The notes under the pieces were generated by a model that had not been told where the DNA came from, made no database searches, and saw only the letters and a program-made list of their open reading frames with translations. A program made the translations under genes and the position numbers. A stretch of DNA of 64,000 bases, taken from positions 620,001 through 684,000 of the forward strand of contig NZ_CP137852.1 in NCBI RefSeq assembly GCF_033547095.1, read 5' to 3'. Position 1 is the first letter of the stretch. Every line of letters begins with the position of its first letter. Source of the stretch: Sediminicoccus rosea. GTDB lineage: Bacteria > Pseudomonadota > Alphaproteobacteria > Acetobacterales > Acetobacteraceae. Shown one piece after another: positions 1 to 8,343 of this stretch.

Positions 1-92
1 CCTGAACCGAACGATACCATCCAATCTTTGAATTTTCCAGAAGCATTGCACCCAGTTAACGAGACCCCCGTCTGACTTCGGAGGTTTCCCGC
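1..92 (+). promoter_or_regulatory. leader and RBS of dabB
   Basis: This leader is visibly richer in A/T than the coding DNA that follows. A good Shine-Dalgarno sequence GGAGG lies at 80-84, eight bases before the ATG at 93, and decides the start of dabB. A TTGAAT at 28-33 could be a -35 element but I see no convincing -10 at the right distance, so the promoter may lie left of the window. No gene is visible here. Confidence 0.5.
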
Positions 93-1607
93 ATGCCCTG
101 GATCGCCGCACTGGCGCCCGCCCTGCTTGTCCTCGCCGCAGCCCTGCCCGGTGATTCGCGACGCCGCGTCACCCTCGCGGCCATGGGCGCCTTCGCGGCC
201 GCGCTCATCGTGGCGCTGGGCCTGATGCTGAACGGTGGGGCCAGCGGTTTCCTCCTGCATCTCGATGCCGTCTCGGGCGTGATGCTGCTGCTGGTCGCCT
301 TCATCGGGATGATCGTGACGCTCTACAGCCGCCGCTATCTCGACGGCGATGCGGGCCAGGCGCGCTTCTTCCGCTGGCTGGGCTATACGCTCGCCTCCGT
401 GCTGGCGCTCACCATCTCGGGCAACCTGCTCTTCTTCGCCGCCGCCTGGATCGCGACGAGCTTCTGCCTGCACCGGCTGCTGGTCTTCTACCCCGAGCGG
501 CATGGCGCGCAGCTCGCCGCCCGCAAGAAGTATGTGGCGAGCCGCCTCGGCGATGTCGCGCTGATCGCGGCGCTGCTGCTCATCCTCGGCCGCTTCGGCA
601 CGCTGGAATTCGGCGCGATCTTCGCGGCCACGGCGGCGCTCTCGGGCAGTGATGATCCGGGCATCGCGATTCACCTCGCGGCCGTGCTCCTCGCCTTCGC
701 GGCCATCGTGAAATCGGCGCAGTTCCCGTTGCATGGCTGGCTGCCCGAGGTGATGGAAACGCCGACGCCGGTCTCGGCGCTGCTGCATGCCGGCATCATC
801 AATGCGGGCGGCTTTCTCATCGTGCGCATGGCGGACCTCGTGGCCCTCTCGGCGCAGGCGCTCGACCTGCTGCTCGTGATCGGCGCCGTGACGGCGATCT
901 TCGGTGCGGCGGTGATGCTGACGCAGACCAGCGTGAAGGTGGCGCTCGCCTGGTCCACCGTCGCGCAGATGGGCTTCATGATCCTGCAATGCGGCCTCGG
1001 CGCCTTCGCCGCCGCCATGCTGCACATCGTGGCGCATGCCATGTACAAGGCGCACGCCTTCCTCTCCGCCGGCTCGGTCATCACGGAGCGCAAGCCGGGC
1101 GCGCAGCCGCCGCTGCCGCTGCGCATGCTCATCCCCGCGCTGGCGGTCGCCGTGCTCATGGTGCTGGTGGTGGGTGCGCTCTTCGGCATGCCCTTCCTGG
1201 AGAAGCCCGGCGTGGCCGTTCTGGGTGCCACGCTGATGATGGGGCTGACGCCCATGCTTGCCGGCGCGCTGATGGCGCGCGATGAGGCGCGCTTCGTGGC
1301 GCTCCGCGTCGGCGGCTTCGCGCTCGCCGTCTGCGTCGCCTATTTCGCGCTCCAGGCCGGTGCCGAGTGGCTGCTCGCCGCGGCCCTGCCGGAGCAGACC
1401 GTGCCGCGCGGCCCCTTCGCGCTCTTCTGGGCCGCCTTCACCGTCCTGGCCTTCGCCACGCTGCTGGTGCTGAACGTGCTGCGCCGGCGCGGCCGCGCAG
1501 GCCCCGCGTTGCAGGCCTTCTACGTCCATCTGTTCAACGGGTTCTACGTCAATGCCTGGTGCAACCGCCTGGTGGCGAGGCACTGGCCGCTCAAGGGAGG
1601 CGTGTGA
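93..1607 (+). CDS. dabB: DabB-like proton-conducting membrane subunit (NuoL/MrpA family)
   Basis: This 504-residue polytopic membrane protein belongs to the complex I NuoL/NuoM and Mrp antiporter family and would usually be labelled 'NADH-quinone oxidoreductase subunit L'. The proton-channel core with its conserved lysine and histidine (KSAQFPLHGWLPE) is near residues 206-220. No other nuo genes are present. The next gene, in a TGATG overlap, encodes a DUF2309/DabA protein. That pairing is the hallmark of the DAB inorganic-carbon accumulation complex, in which DabB is thought to couple ion flux to CO2 hydration by DabA. Function is inferred from family and operon structure. Confidence 0.88.
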   Translation: MPWIAALAPALLVLAAALPGDSRRRVTLAAMGAFAAALIVALGLMLNGGASGFLLHLDAVSGVMLLLVAFIGMIVTLYSRRYLDGDAGQARFFRWLGYTLASVLALTISGNLLFFAAAWIATSFCLHRLLVFYPERHGAQLAARKKYVASRLGDVALIAALLLILGRFGTLEFGAIFAATAALSGSDDPGIAIHLAAVLLAFAAIVKSAQFPLHGWLPEVMETPTPVSALLHAGIINAGGFLIVRMADLVALSAQALDLLLVIGAVTAIFGAAVMLTQTSVKVALAWSTVAQMGFMILQCGLGAFAAAMLHIVAHAMYKAHAFLSAGSVITERKPGAQPPLPLRMLIPALAVAVLMVLVVGALFGMPFLEKPGVAVLGATLMMGLTPMLAGALMARDEARFVALRVGGFALAVCVAYFALQAGAEWLLAAALPEQTVPRGPFALFWAAFTVLAFATLLVLNVLRRRGRAGPALQAFYVHLFNGFYVNAWCNRLVARHWPLKGGV

Positions 1608-3988
1608 TGACGATGATGGTGACGACGCTGCGGCAGGCCGCGAACCGCATCGCCCCGGTGTGGCCGCTGGCCGATTTCGTGGCGGTGAACCCCTTCCTCG
1701 GCCTCTCGGAACTGCCCTTCGGCGCGGCCCAGGCCATGCTGGGCCAGGTCAGCGGCCGCCCCGCCTTGCCCGAGCGCGCGGTCTTCGCTGAGGCCCTCGC
1801 GCGCGGCCGGATCACCGAGGCCGACCTCGCCGCTGCCATCGCGGCGGCCAGCGCCAGCCTGACGCCCGATGAATTGCGCGCCGTCGCCCAGCAACCCCGC
1901 CCGCCGGCCCCGCTCTCGCCCGCCGCGATGACGGTGAGCGACGTGCTGGACGCGACCCTCGGCACCGACTGGACGCGCGTCACGACGGAGGAAATCGCGA
2001 AATGGCTCGCCGCCTGGGCCGATGACGGCCAGGCGAGCTGGGGCATGCCCTGGCGTGGCCAGCCGCTCTACGCCGCCTGGCGTGCCGCGGCCCGGCATGA
2101 CCGCGCGCCGGAGGTGGCGGGCCTCACCGGGTTCCGCGCCCTCATCGCCTCGCTTCCGGCAGATGCGACAGAGAGTGCGGCAGCGAGCCTCGCCGCCCTC
2201 GGCATCGCGCAGCCCGCCGCCTATCTGCACCGCGCTCTGCTCGGCCTTGCTGGCTGGGGCGCCGCACTCCGGCAGCGGGGCTGGATGCGTGAGCTGGACG
2301 GCCAGGCGAATGACGGCGTGATCGAGCTGCTCGCCATCCGGCTCGCCTGGGAGCAGGCGCTGCACGCGCATCACACCCAGCCCGCCTTCCGCGCGGCCTG
2401 GCAGGCGCGGCTGAACACGCCCGAACCCGCCGCCCCCGATCTCGCGGCCGACCTCCTGCTGCTCGACGCCTATGAGCGCGGCTACCGGCGGGAGCTCGGC
2501 GGCAAGCTCGCGCAGCGCAAGTCGCGCGCGGCACCCGCCCCGCTGGTGCAGGCCGCCTTCTGCATCGATGTCCGCTCCGAGGTGTATCGCCGCGCGCTGG
2601 AGGAGGTGACCCTGCAGGCCGAGACCATCGGTTTCGCCGGCTTCTTCGGCTTCGCGCTGGAATATGTGCGCCTGGGGGACGCGAAGGGCGCCGAGCAATG
2701 CCCCGTGCTGCTCAAGCCCGGCCTGGTCATCTGCGAGGCGGTGCAGGGCGCCACCCCGGCCGAGGAGGCGGAGCTTGCCGCGCAGCGCGGCCTGAAGCGC
2801 CGCGCGGCCGATCTGTGGAACAGCTTCCGCAACTCCGCGGTCTCGTCCTTCGCCTATGTCGAGACCGCAGGCTTCCTCGCCGCGCCGGAGCTGGTGCGCG
2901 GCACGCTGGGGCGGAGCACGCCCAAGGCCGATGGGCTGGACCCCGCGCTGCTGGCGCGGCTCGGTCCCAGCCTGGAGGCGCGGCCCTGGCAGACGCGCGC
3001 GCATGGCTTCGCCAGTGCCGCCCGGCTGGATGCGGCGGAGGCGGTGCTGCGGGCGCTCTCGCTCACGCATGATTTCGCGCCCCTCGTGCTGCTCGCGGGC
3101 CATGGCAGCAGCACCGTGAACAACCCGCATGCCGCCGGCCTCGATTGCGGCGCCTGCGGCGGCCACACGGGCGAGAGCAATGCCCGCGTGGCGGCGGCCG
3201 TGCTGAACGACCCGGCGGTGCGCGCCGGCCTCGCCCCGCGCGGCATCGTCATCCCGCCCGGAACGCGCTTCCTGGCCGGGCTGCACGACACGACGACCGA
3301 TGAGGTCACGCTCTACGACGCCGACATGACGGACCCCGCCGTCCGGCAATTGCGCGCCTGGCTGGACGAGGCCTCGAAGCGCGCGCGGCGCTTCCGGGCC
3401 GGCAGCCTCGGCATCAGCGGCGCGCCGGATGCGGAGATCGCCCGCCGCAGCACCGACTGGTCCGAGGTGCGGCCGGAATGGGGGTTGGTGAACAACGCCG
3501 CCTTCATCGTCGCGCCGCGCAGCCGCACCCAGGGGCTCGACCTCGAGGGCCGCGCCTTCCTGCACTCCTATGTGTGGCAGGAGGACAAGGGCTTCGGCGT
3601 GCTGGAGCTGATCATGACGGCGCCCATGGTCGTCGCGAACTGGATCAACCTGCAATATTACGGCTCCACCGTGGACAATGCCGCGATGGGGTCGGGCAAC
3701 AAGGTGCTGCACAACATCACCGGCCGCCTGGGCGTGCTCGAGGGCCAGGGCGGCGACCTGCGCGTGGGTCTGCCGATGCAATCCCTGCATGACGGCACGG
3801 CGTGGCGGCATGAGCCGATGCGCCTGCACGTCGTGATCGAGGCGCCGGAGGCGGCGATGGAAGCCATTCTCGGCAAGCATGCGGGCGTGCGGCAACTGGT
3901 CGAGAATGGCTGGCTGCACCTCTTCTCCCTCGGCGAAGATGGCGGCATGCGCCGGTACCATGGTCCGGGGCGCTGGCTGGCGGATTGA
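1607..3988 (+). CDS. dabA: DabA-like inorganic carbon transporter subunit (DUF2309)
   Basis: This 793-residue protein of the DUF2309 family is the cytoplasmic beta-carbonic-anhydrase-like partner of DabB. The expected zinc-site residues are visible: Cys319 and Asp321 in the CIDVRSE motif, His499 in LLAGHGSS and Cys514 in LDCGACGGH. The 15-residue His-to-Cys spacing agrees with characterised DabA. An open frame extends upstream of 1607, but the ATG that overlaps the dabB stop gives the family-like start (MTMMVTTLRQAANRI) and implies translational coupling. The predicted role is energy-coupled conversion of CO2 to bicarbonate. No carboxysome or RuBisCO gene is in this window. Confidence 0.9.
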   Translation: MTMMVTTLRQAANRIAPVWPLADFVAVNPFLGLSELPFGAAQAMLGQVSGRPALPERAVFAEALARGRITEADLAAAIAAASASLTPDELRAVAQQPRPPAPLSPAAMTVSDVLDATLGTDWTRVTTEEIAKWLAAWADDGQASWGMPWRGQPLYAAWRAAARHDRAPEVAGLTGFRALIASLPADATESAAASLAALGIAQPAAYLHRALLGLAGWGAALRQRGWMRELDGQANDGVIELLAIRLAWEQALHAHHTQPAFRAAWQARLNTPEPAAPDLAADLLLLDAYERGYRRELGGKLAQRKSRAAPAPLVQAAFCIDVRSEVYRRALEEVTLQAETIGFAGFFGFALEYVRLGDAKGAEQCPVLLKPGLVICEAVQGATPAEEAELAAQRGLKRRAADLWNSFRNSAVSSFAYVETAGFLAAPELVRGTLGRSTPKADGLDPALLARLGPSLEARPWQTRAHGFASAARLDAAEAVLRALSLTHDFAPLVLLAGHGSSTVNNPHAAGLDCGACGGHTGESNARVAAAVLNDPAVRAGLAPRGIVIPPGTRFLAGLHDTTTDEVTLYDADMTDPAVRQLRAWLDEASKRARRFRAGSLGISGAPDAEIARRSTDWSEVRPEWGLVNNAAFIVAPRSRTQGLDLEGRAFLHSYVWQEDKGFGVLELIMTAPMVVANWINLQYYGSTVDNAAMGSGNKVLHNITGRLGVLEGQGGDLRVGLPMQSLHDGTAWRHEPMRLHVVIEAPEAAMEAILGKHAGVRQLVENGWLHLFSLGEDGGMRRYHGPGRWLAD

Positions 3989-4062
3989 GACGGCAGGGGC
4001 CGGGGGGAACCTCCTGGCCCGCTTGCCGCGGGGGGCGGCGCGGGGCATAGGCTGCCGCATCC

Positions 4063-5118
4063 ATGCCGGCCTCGCTCATCCTCAACCACCTCCTGCTGGT
4101 CCTGCCGCTGGTGGGTCTTTCGGCCCTCGTCGTGATGGCGATGATCCGTTGGCCCATCCTGGACGTGCCCAATGCGCGCAGCGCGCACACGGTGGTCACG
4201 CCGCGTGGCGGTGGCCTCGGCCCTGTGCTAGCCTTCGTGGTCGGCATGGTGGCGCTCTACCAGATGGCGGATTTCGCGCGCATCGCCGAGCGGCAGTTCA
4301 TCGGCGTCATCCTCGCCGCCATCGCCATCGCCGCCGTCGGGCTGCTGGACGACATGCGCGATCTGTCGGCGCGGCTGCGCCTCGTCTGCCAGTTCGGCGC
4401 GGCGATGGTCGCGGTGCTGTCCGGCCTCGTGCTGCACCGGCTCTCCCTGCCCGGCATCGGCGTGGTCGAGCTGGGCTTCCTCGGCACGCTCATCACGCTG
4501 TTCTGGATCATGGGCTGCACCAATGCGGTGAACTTCATGGACGGGCTGGATGGGCTGGTGGCCGGCACGCTGGTCATCGCCTGCGCCGCGCTGGCCGCCA
4601 TCGCACTCAGCCTGGGCGGCGGCTTCATCTATGCGGCCTCGCTCTTCCTCGCCGCCGGCTTCCTGGGTTTCCTGCCCTTCAACCTGCACCGCGCGCGCAT
4701 CTTCATGGGCGATGTGGGCAGCCAGTTCGCGGGCTTCATGCTGGCGGTGCTGGCGGTGGCCGCCGCCGGCTTCGAGCAGAGCCAGGTGAGCTTCCTCATC
4801 GTGCCCCTGCTCGTCTTCGGCCTGCTCTTCGACGCCGGCTTCACCCTGCTGCGCCGCGCCCTGATGGGTGAGCGCGTGGGCGCCGCGCATCGTTCGCATC
4901 TCTACCAGATGGCGCAGCGTGCGGGCGTGCCCGTGCGCGTGGTGGCCGGGATGCATTGGGGCTTCACCCTGTTCCATGCGGCGCTCGCCGTCTGGTTCCT
5001 GAACGTGCCCGCCGAGGTGAAGCCGCTGGTCGGCGCGCCGGCCCTCGCCGTGCAGTTGCTCTGGGCCGGCTATGTTCTGCACCGCATGCGCCGCGCGGGT
5101 CTCGGCTGGCGAAGCTGA
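4063..5118 (+). CDS. Glycosyltransferase family 4 (WecA/MraY-like sugar-1-phosphate transferase)
   Basis: This 351-residue integral membrane protein has about ten hydrophobic segments. It carries the family signatures: Asp96-Asp97 in LLDDMRDL, NFMDGLDGL beginning at Asn157, and MGDVGS at about residue 215. These match polyprenyl-phosphate N-acetylhexosamine-1-phosphate transferases, which load the first sugar of O-antigen, capsule or teichoic-type polymers onto undecaprenyl phosphate at the inner membrane. The substrate cannot be read from sequence. It stands alone, 74 bases after dabA, with no other polysaccharide genes close by. Confidence 0.85.
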   Translation: MPASLILNHLLLVLPLVGLSALVVMAMIRWPILDVPNARSAHTVVTPRGGGLGPVLAFVVGMVALYQMADFARIAERQFIGVILAAIAIAAVGLLDDMRDLSARLRLVCQFGAAMVAVLSGLVLHRLSLPGIGVVELGFLGTLITLFWIMGCTNAVNFMDGLDGLVAGTLVIACAALAAIALSLGGGFIYAASLFLAAGFLGFLPFNLHRARIFMGDVGSQFAGFMLAVLAVAAAGFEQSQVSFLIVPLLVFGLLFDAGFTLLRRALMGERVGAAHRSHLYQMAQRAGVPVRVVAGMHWGFTLFHAALAVWFLNVPAEVKPLVGAPALAVQLLWAGYVLHRMRRAGLGWRS

Positions 5119-5164
5119 GCTTGGTTGATCTAGCCTGGGCGCCCACAGCGCGGAGGGCTCCAGC

Positions 5165-7078
5165 ATGGCACAGGCGGTTTCAGACGAGGCGACCCATCCG
5201 CTCGATCCGCTGACGCCCGACGAATTCCGCAGCGCCGCCGCCGCCGTGCGCGCCGCCCATGACCTGGGCGCGGGCATGATGTTCGAGACCATCACCCTGG
5301 AGGAGCCGGGCAAGGCAGAACTCGCCGCCCCCCGGCCTTGCCCGCGCATCGCCTTCGTCTGCGCCTTCGACCGCACGGATGGCCGCGTCTTCGAGGCGCG
5401 GGTGGATTTGCGTGCCAATCGCGTCCTCGCCTGGACGCCGCGGCCGGGTGTGCGCCCGCGCATCCTCTTCGACGATATCCTGCTGGTGGGCCGCGTCGCC
5501 CGTGCCGATCCGCGCTTCCTGGAAGCCCTGGCCCGCCGCGGCATCACAGATGTGGAGCGGGTGCAGGTGGACCCCTGGTCCGCCGGCAATTACGGCCTGC
5601 CGGACGAGGAAGGCCGCCGCCTCTCGCATACCTTCTGCTGGCTGCGCAGCAGCGCCGATGACAATGCCTATGCCCATCCGATCGAGGGGCTCTGCGCCGT
5701 CATCGACCTCGACCGCGCCGAGGTGCTGCGGGTGGATGACTACGGCGTGGCCCCCGTGCCGATGGGTGACCGCAACTACGCCGCCAAGTTCCGCGACAGC
5801 TTCCGCGCCGACATCAAGGCGCTGGACATCACCCAGCCCGAGGGACCGAGCTTCACCGTCACGGGCCATGAGGTGCGGTGGCAGAAATGGCGCTTCCGCG
5901 TCGGCTTCAACGCGCGCGAGGGGCTGACGCTCCATGCCATCACCTATGAGGACCAGGGCCGCCTCCGCCCCGTCATGCACCGCGCGGCCCTCTCGGAGAT
6001 GGTGGTGCCCTATGCCCATCCCGGCGGTGGCCATTTCCGCAAGAACGCCTTCGACGTGGGCGAGTACGGCTTCGGTGTGCTGGCCAATTCGCTGACACTC
6101 GGCTGCGACTGCCTGGGCGCCATCCGCTACTTCGACGCCTGGCTGAACGACAGCAAGGGCGACCCCTATCGCATCGAGAACGCCATCTGCCTGCACGAGG
6201 AGGATCACGGCATCCTCTGGAAGCACACCGACCTGTTCACCGGGAAGGTGGAGGTGCGGCGCGCGCGTCGGCTCGTCATCTCCTCCATCTCCACCATCGG
6301 CAACTATGAATACGGGCTCTTCTGGTATTTCCACCAGGACGGCTCGATCCATTTCGAAGTGAAGGCGACCGGCATCATGAACACCGCGGCGCTCATGCCG
6401 GGCGAGCAGCCGCGCTTCGGCACCATGGTGGCGCCGGGCGTTTATGCGCAGCTGCATCAGCATGTCTTCAACATGCGCCTCGACCTCGATGTGGACGGCA
6501 CGGCCAACCGCGTGGTGGAGCTGGACACGGTGGCCCTGCCGATGGGCGCGGAAAACCCCCATGGCAATGCCTTCATGGTGCAGGAGCGCGTGCTGGCGCG
6601 CGAAAGCGAGGCCCAGCGCATGGCCGATTTCGCGACCTGCCGCAGCTGGCGCATCGAGAGCATGACGGCGCGCAACGAGATGGGCGCCCCCACCGCCTAT
6701 CGCCTGCTGGCGCGCGACGTGCTGCCCACCTTCTCGCACCCGCAGGCCATGGTGACGCGGCGCGCCGCCTTCATGACGCGCCACCTCTGGGTCACCGCCT
6801 TCGACGCGGAGGAGCTCTTCGCCGCCGGGCGCTATCCGAACCAGAGCGCCGGCGGCGACGGGCTGCCCGCCTATGTCGCGGCGGACCGGCCGCTGGATGG
6901 GCAGGATCTGGTGATCTGGCACAGCTTCGGCCTGCACCACATTCCGCGCCCCGAGGATTTCCCGGTGCAGCCCGTCATCACCTGCGGCTTCACCCTGCAT
7001 CCGGACGGCTTCTTCGACGAGAACCCGGCGCTGGACGTGCCGCCCTCCCGCAGCACGACGAGCTGCTGCGCGGGATGA
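5165..7078 (+). CDS. Copper-containing primary amine oxidase
   Basis: This 637-residue enzyme oxidises primary amines to aldehydes with release of ammonia and hydrogen peroxide. All catalytic elements are present: Tyr381 in TIGNYEYG is the topaquinone precursor, Asp297 in DVGEYGFG is the catalytic base, and His431/His433 (HQH) plus His592 (near PRPEDFP) are copper ligands. The numbering is almost identical to Arthrobacter globiformis amine oxidase. I see no signal peptide, which suggests a cytoplasmic enzyme. An MFS carrier follows after a strong hairpin and may import the amine or export a product. The last dozen residues (SRSTTSCCAG) are unremarkable. Confidence 0.95.
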   Translation: MAQAVSDEATHPLDPLTPDEFRSAAAAVRAAHDLGAGMMFETITLEEPGKAELAAPRPCPRIAFVCAFDRTDGRVFEARVDLRANRVLAWTPRPGVRPRILFDDILLVGRVARADPRFLEALARRGITDVERVQVDPWSAGNYGLPDEEGRRLSHTFCWLRSSADDNAYAHPIEGLCAVIDLDRAEVLRVDDYGVAPVPMGDRNYAAKFRDSFRADIKALDITQPEGPSFTVTGHEVRWQKWRFRVGFNAREGLTLHAITYEDQGRLRPVMHRAALSEMVVPYAHPGGGHFRKNAFDVGEYGFGVLANSLTLGCDCLGAIRYFDAWLNDSKGDPYRIENAICLHEEDHGILWKHTDLFTGKVEVRRARRLVISSISTIGNYEYGLFWYFHQDGSIHFEVKATGIMNTAALMPGEQPRFGTMVAPGVYAQLHQHVFNMRLDLDVDGTANRVVELDTVALPMGAENPHGNAFMVQERVLARESEAQRMADFATCRSWRIESMTARNEMGAPTAYRLLARDVLPTFSHPQAMVTRRAAFMTRHLWVTAFDAEELFAAGRYPNQSAGGDGLPAYVAADRPLDGQDLVIWHSFGLHHIPRPEDFPVQPVITCGFTLHPDGFFDENPALDVPPSRSTTSCCAG

Positions 7079-7092
7079 GTGGTTGCGGTGCT

Positions 7093-7121
7093 TCCCCGGG
7101 CCAGCGAGACTGGCCCGGGGA
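7093..7121 (+). promoter_or_regulatory. Perfect 12-bp hairpin covering the RBS of the MFS gene
   Basis: A perfect inverted repeat has arms 7093-7104 (TCCCCGGGCCAG) and 7110-7121, with a 5-base loop CGAGA. The only purine-rich ribosome-binding sequence before the ATG at 7131 (GGGGAG, 7117-7122) lies in the 3' arm. If the stem forms, translation of the MFS gene would be blocked. The hairpin could instead be a terminator for the amine oxidase gene, but no T tract follows it. Confidence 0.6.
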
Positions 7122-7130
7122 GAAACCTGA

Positions 7131-8342
7131 ATGATCAGCCCGGGCAGTATCGAGACCCGCTATTCCTGGGTGATCGCGGGCGCCACGCTGGCCATGCTCT
7201 CGCTCGCCGCCGGTGGCCCGATGACGGTGGTGATCGGCCTGGTTCCCATTGCCGAGACGCTGGGTTCCGGCCGTTCGCTGCCCTCGCTCGCCACCTCGCT
7301 CGCCTATTTCGGCACGGGGATCGGCGGCGTGCTGTGCGGGCTGCTGGCCGGGCGCTTCGGGCAGCGCTTCGTCGCCATGATGGGCGGCGTGGCCATTTTC
7401 CTGGGCCTGGCCCTCGCCTCTTTGGCGGAAACCTGGTCGCTGCTGCTGGGCATCGGCGTGGGGGTGGGGCTCTTCGGCAATGGCGCGCTGTTCCCGCCGA
7501 TGATGGCCTATGTCTCGCTCTGGTTCGACAAGAGGCGCGGCACGGCGCTGGCCCTCGTCTCCTCCGGCCAATACATCGCGGGCTTCCTCTGGCCGAGCGT
7601 CTTCGAGCGCAGCATCGCGGCCTTTGGCTGGCAATGGACCATGCTGGTCTATGGCGCGCTGGCCTCGGCCGTGATCGTGGCGACCGCGGCGCTGCTGCTG
7701 CGCCCGCCGCCCGTGCAGCCGAGCGGGCCGGGCACGCTGCGCGCCGTGCCGGGGGCGCGCGTGCTGGGCATGTCGCCCAACCTCGCGCTGGGGCTGATCG
7801 CGCTGGGCAGCTTCCTCTGCTGCATCCCGATGGCGATGCCGGCCGCGCATCTCGTGGCCTTCTGCGGCGATCTCGGCATCGCCAGCTCGCGCGGGGCGGC
7901 CATGCTCTCCGTGCTGCTGCTGGCCGCCTTCCTCTCGCGGCAATTCTGGGGCTGGCTCTCCGACAGGCTGGGCGGCCTCTGGACCGTGCTGCTGGGGGGC
8001 CTCGCGCAGACAATCGGCATGATGGGCTTCCTCGTCACGCAGGACGAGGCCGGGCTGTTCTTCGCCGCCGCCGCCTATGGCCTGGGCTTCGCCGGCCTGG
8101 TGCCCGCCTATGTGCTGGCGGTGCGCGAACTGTTCCCGGCGGTGGAGGTGACCTGGCGGGTGCCGGCGCTGCTGCTGTGCAGCCTCTCGGGCATGGCCTT
8201 CGGCGCCTGGCTGGCGGGCGTGATCTATGACGGCGTGGGCTTCTACGCCGCCGCCTGGTGGGCGGGCATCGCCTTCAACATCGCGCAGATCGCGCTGGTG
8301 GGCGCGCTGATCCTGCGGATGCGGCGCGTCGCGGGGGCATGA
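7131..8342 (+). CDS. MFS transporter (oxalate/formate antiporter-like)
   Basis: This 403-residue protein has twelve predicted membrane segments and the typical MFS layout, including a loop 2-3 motif GLLAGRFGQR near residues 65-75 and a repeat of it (WGWLSDRLGG) in the second half. The subfamily resembles monocarboxylate or oxalate:formate carriers. The substrate is unknown. It lies ten bases after a hairpin that buries its ribosome-binding site and directly precedes ktrB. It may serve the amine oxidase upstream, which is inference from position only. Confidence 0.8.
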   Translation: MISPGSIETRYSWVIAGATLAMLSLAAGGPMTVVIGLVPIAETLGSGRSLPSLATSLAYFGTGIGGVLCGLLAGRFGQRFVAMMGGVAIFLGLALASLAETWSLLLGIGVGVGLFGNGALFPPMMAYVSLWFDKRRGTALALVSSGQYIAGFLWPSVFERSIAAFGWQWTMLVYGALASAVIVATAALLLRPPPVQPSGPGTLRAVPGARVLGMSPNLALGLIALGSFLCCIPMAMPAAHLVAFCGDLGIASSRGAAMLSVLLLAAFLSRQFWGWLSDRLGGLWTVLLGGLAQTIGMMGFLVTQDEAGLFFAAAAYGLGFAGLVPAYVLAVRELFPAVEVTWRVPALLLCSLSGMAFGAWLAGVIYDGVGFYAAAWWAGIAFNIAQIALVGALILRMRRVAGA

Positions 8343-8343
8343 C

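Noticed and set aside
1544-4060. An 838-codon minus-strand frame opposite dabA
   Set aside because: Conserved DabA zinc motifs are on the plus strand. The minus-strand product has no recognisable pattern.
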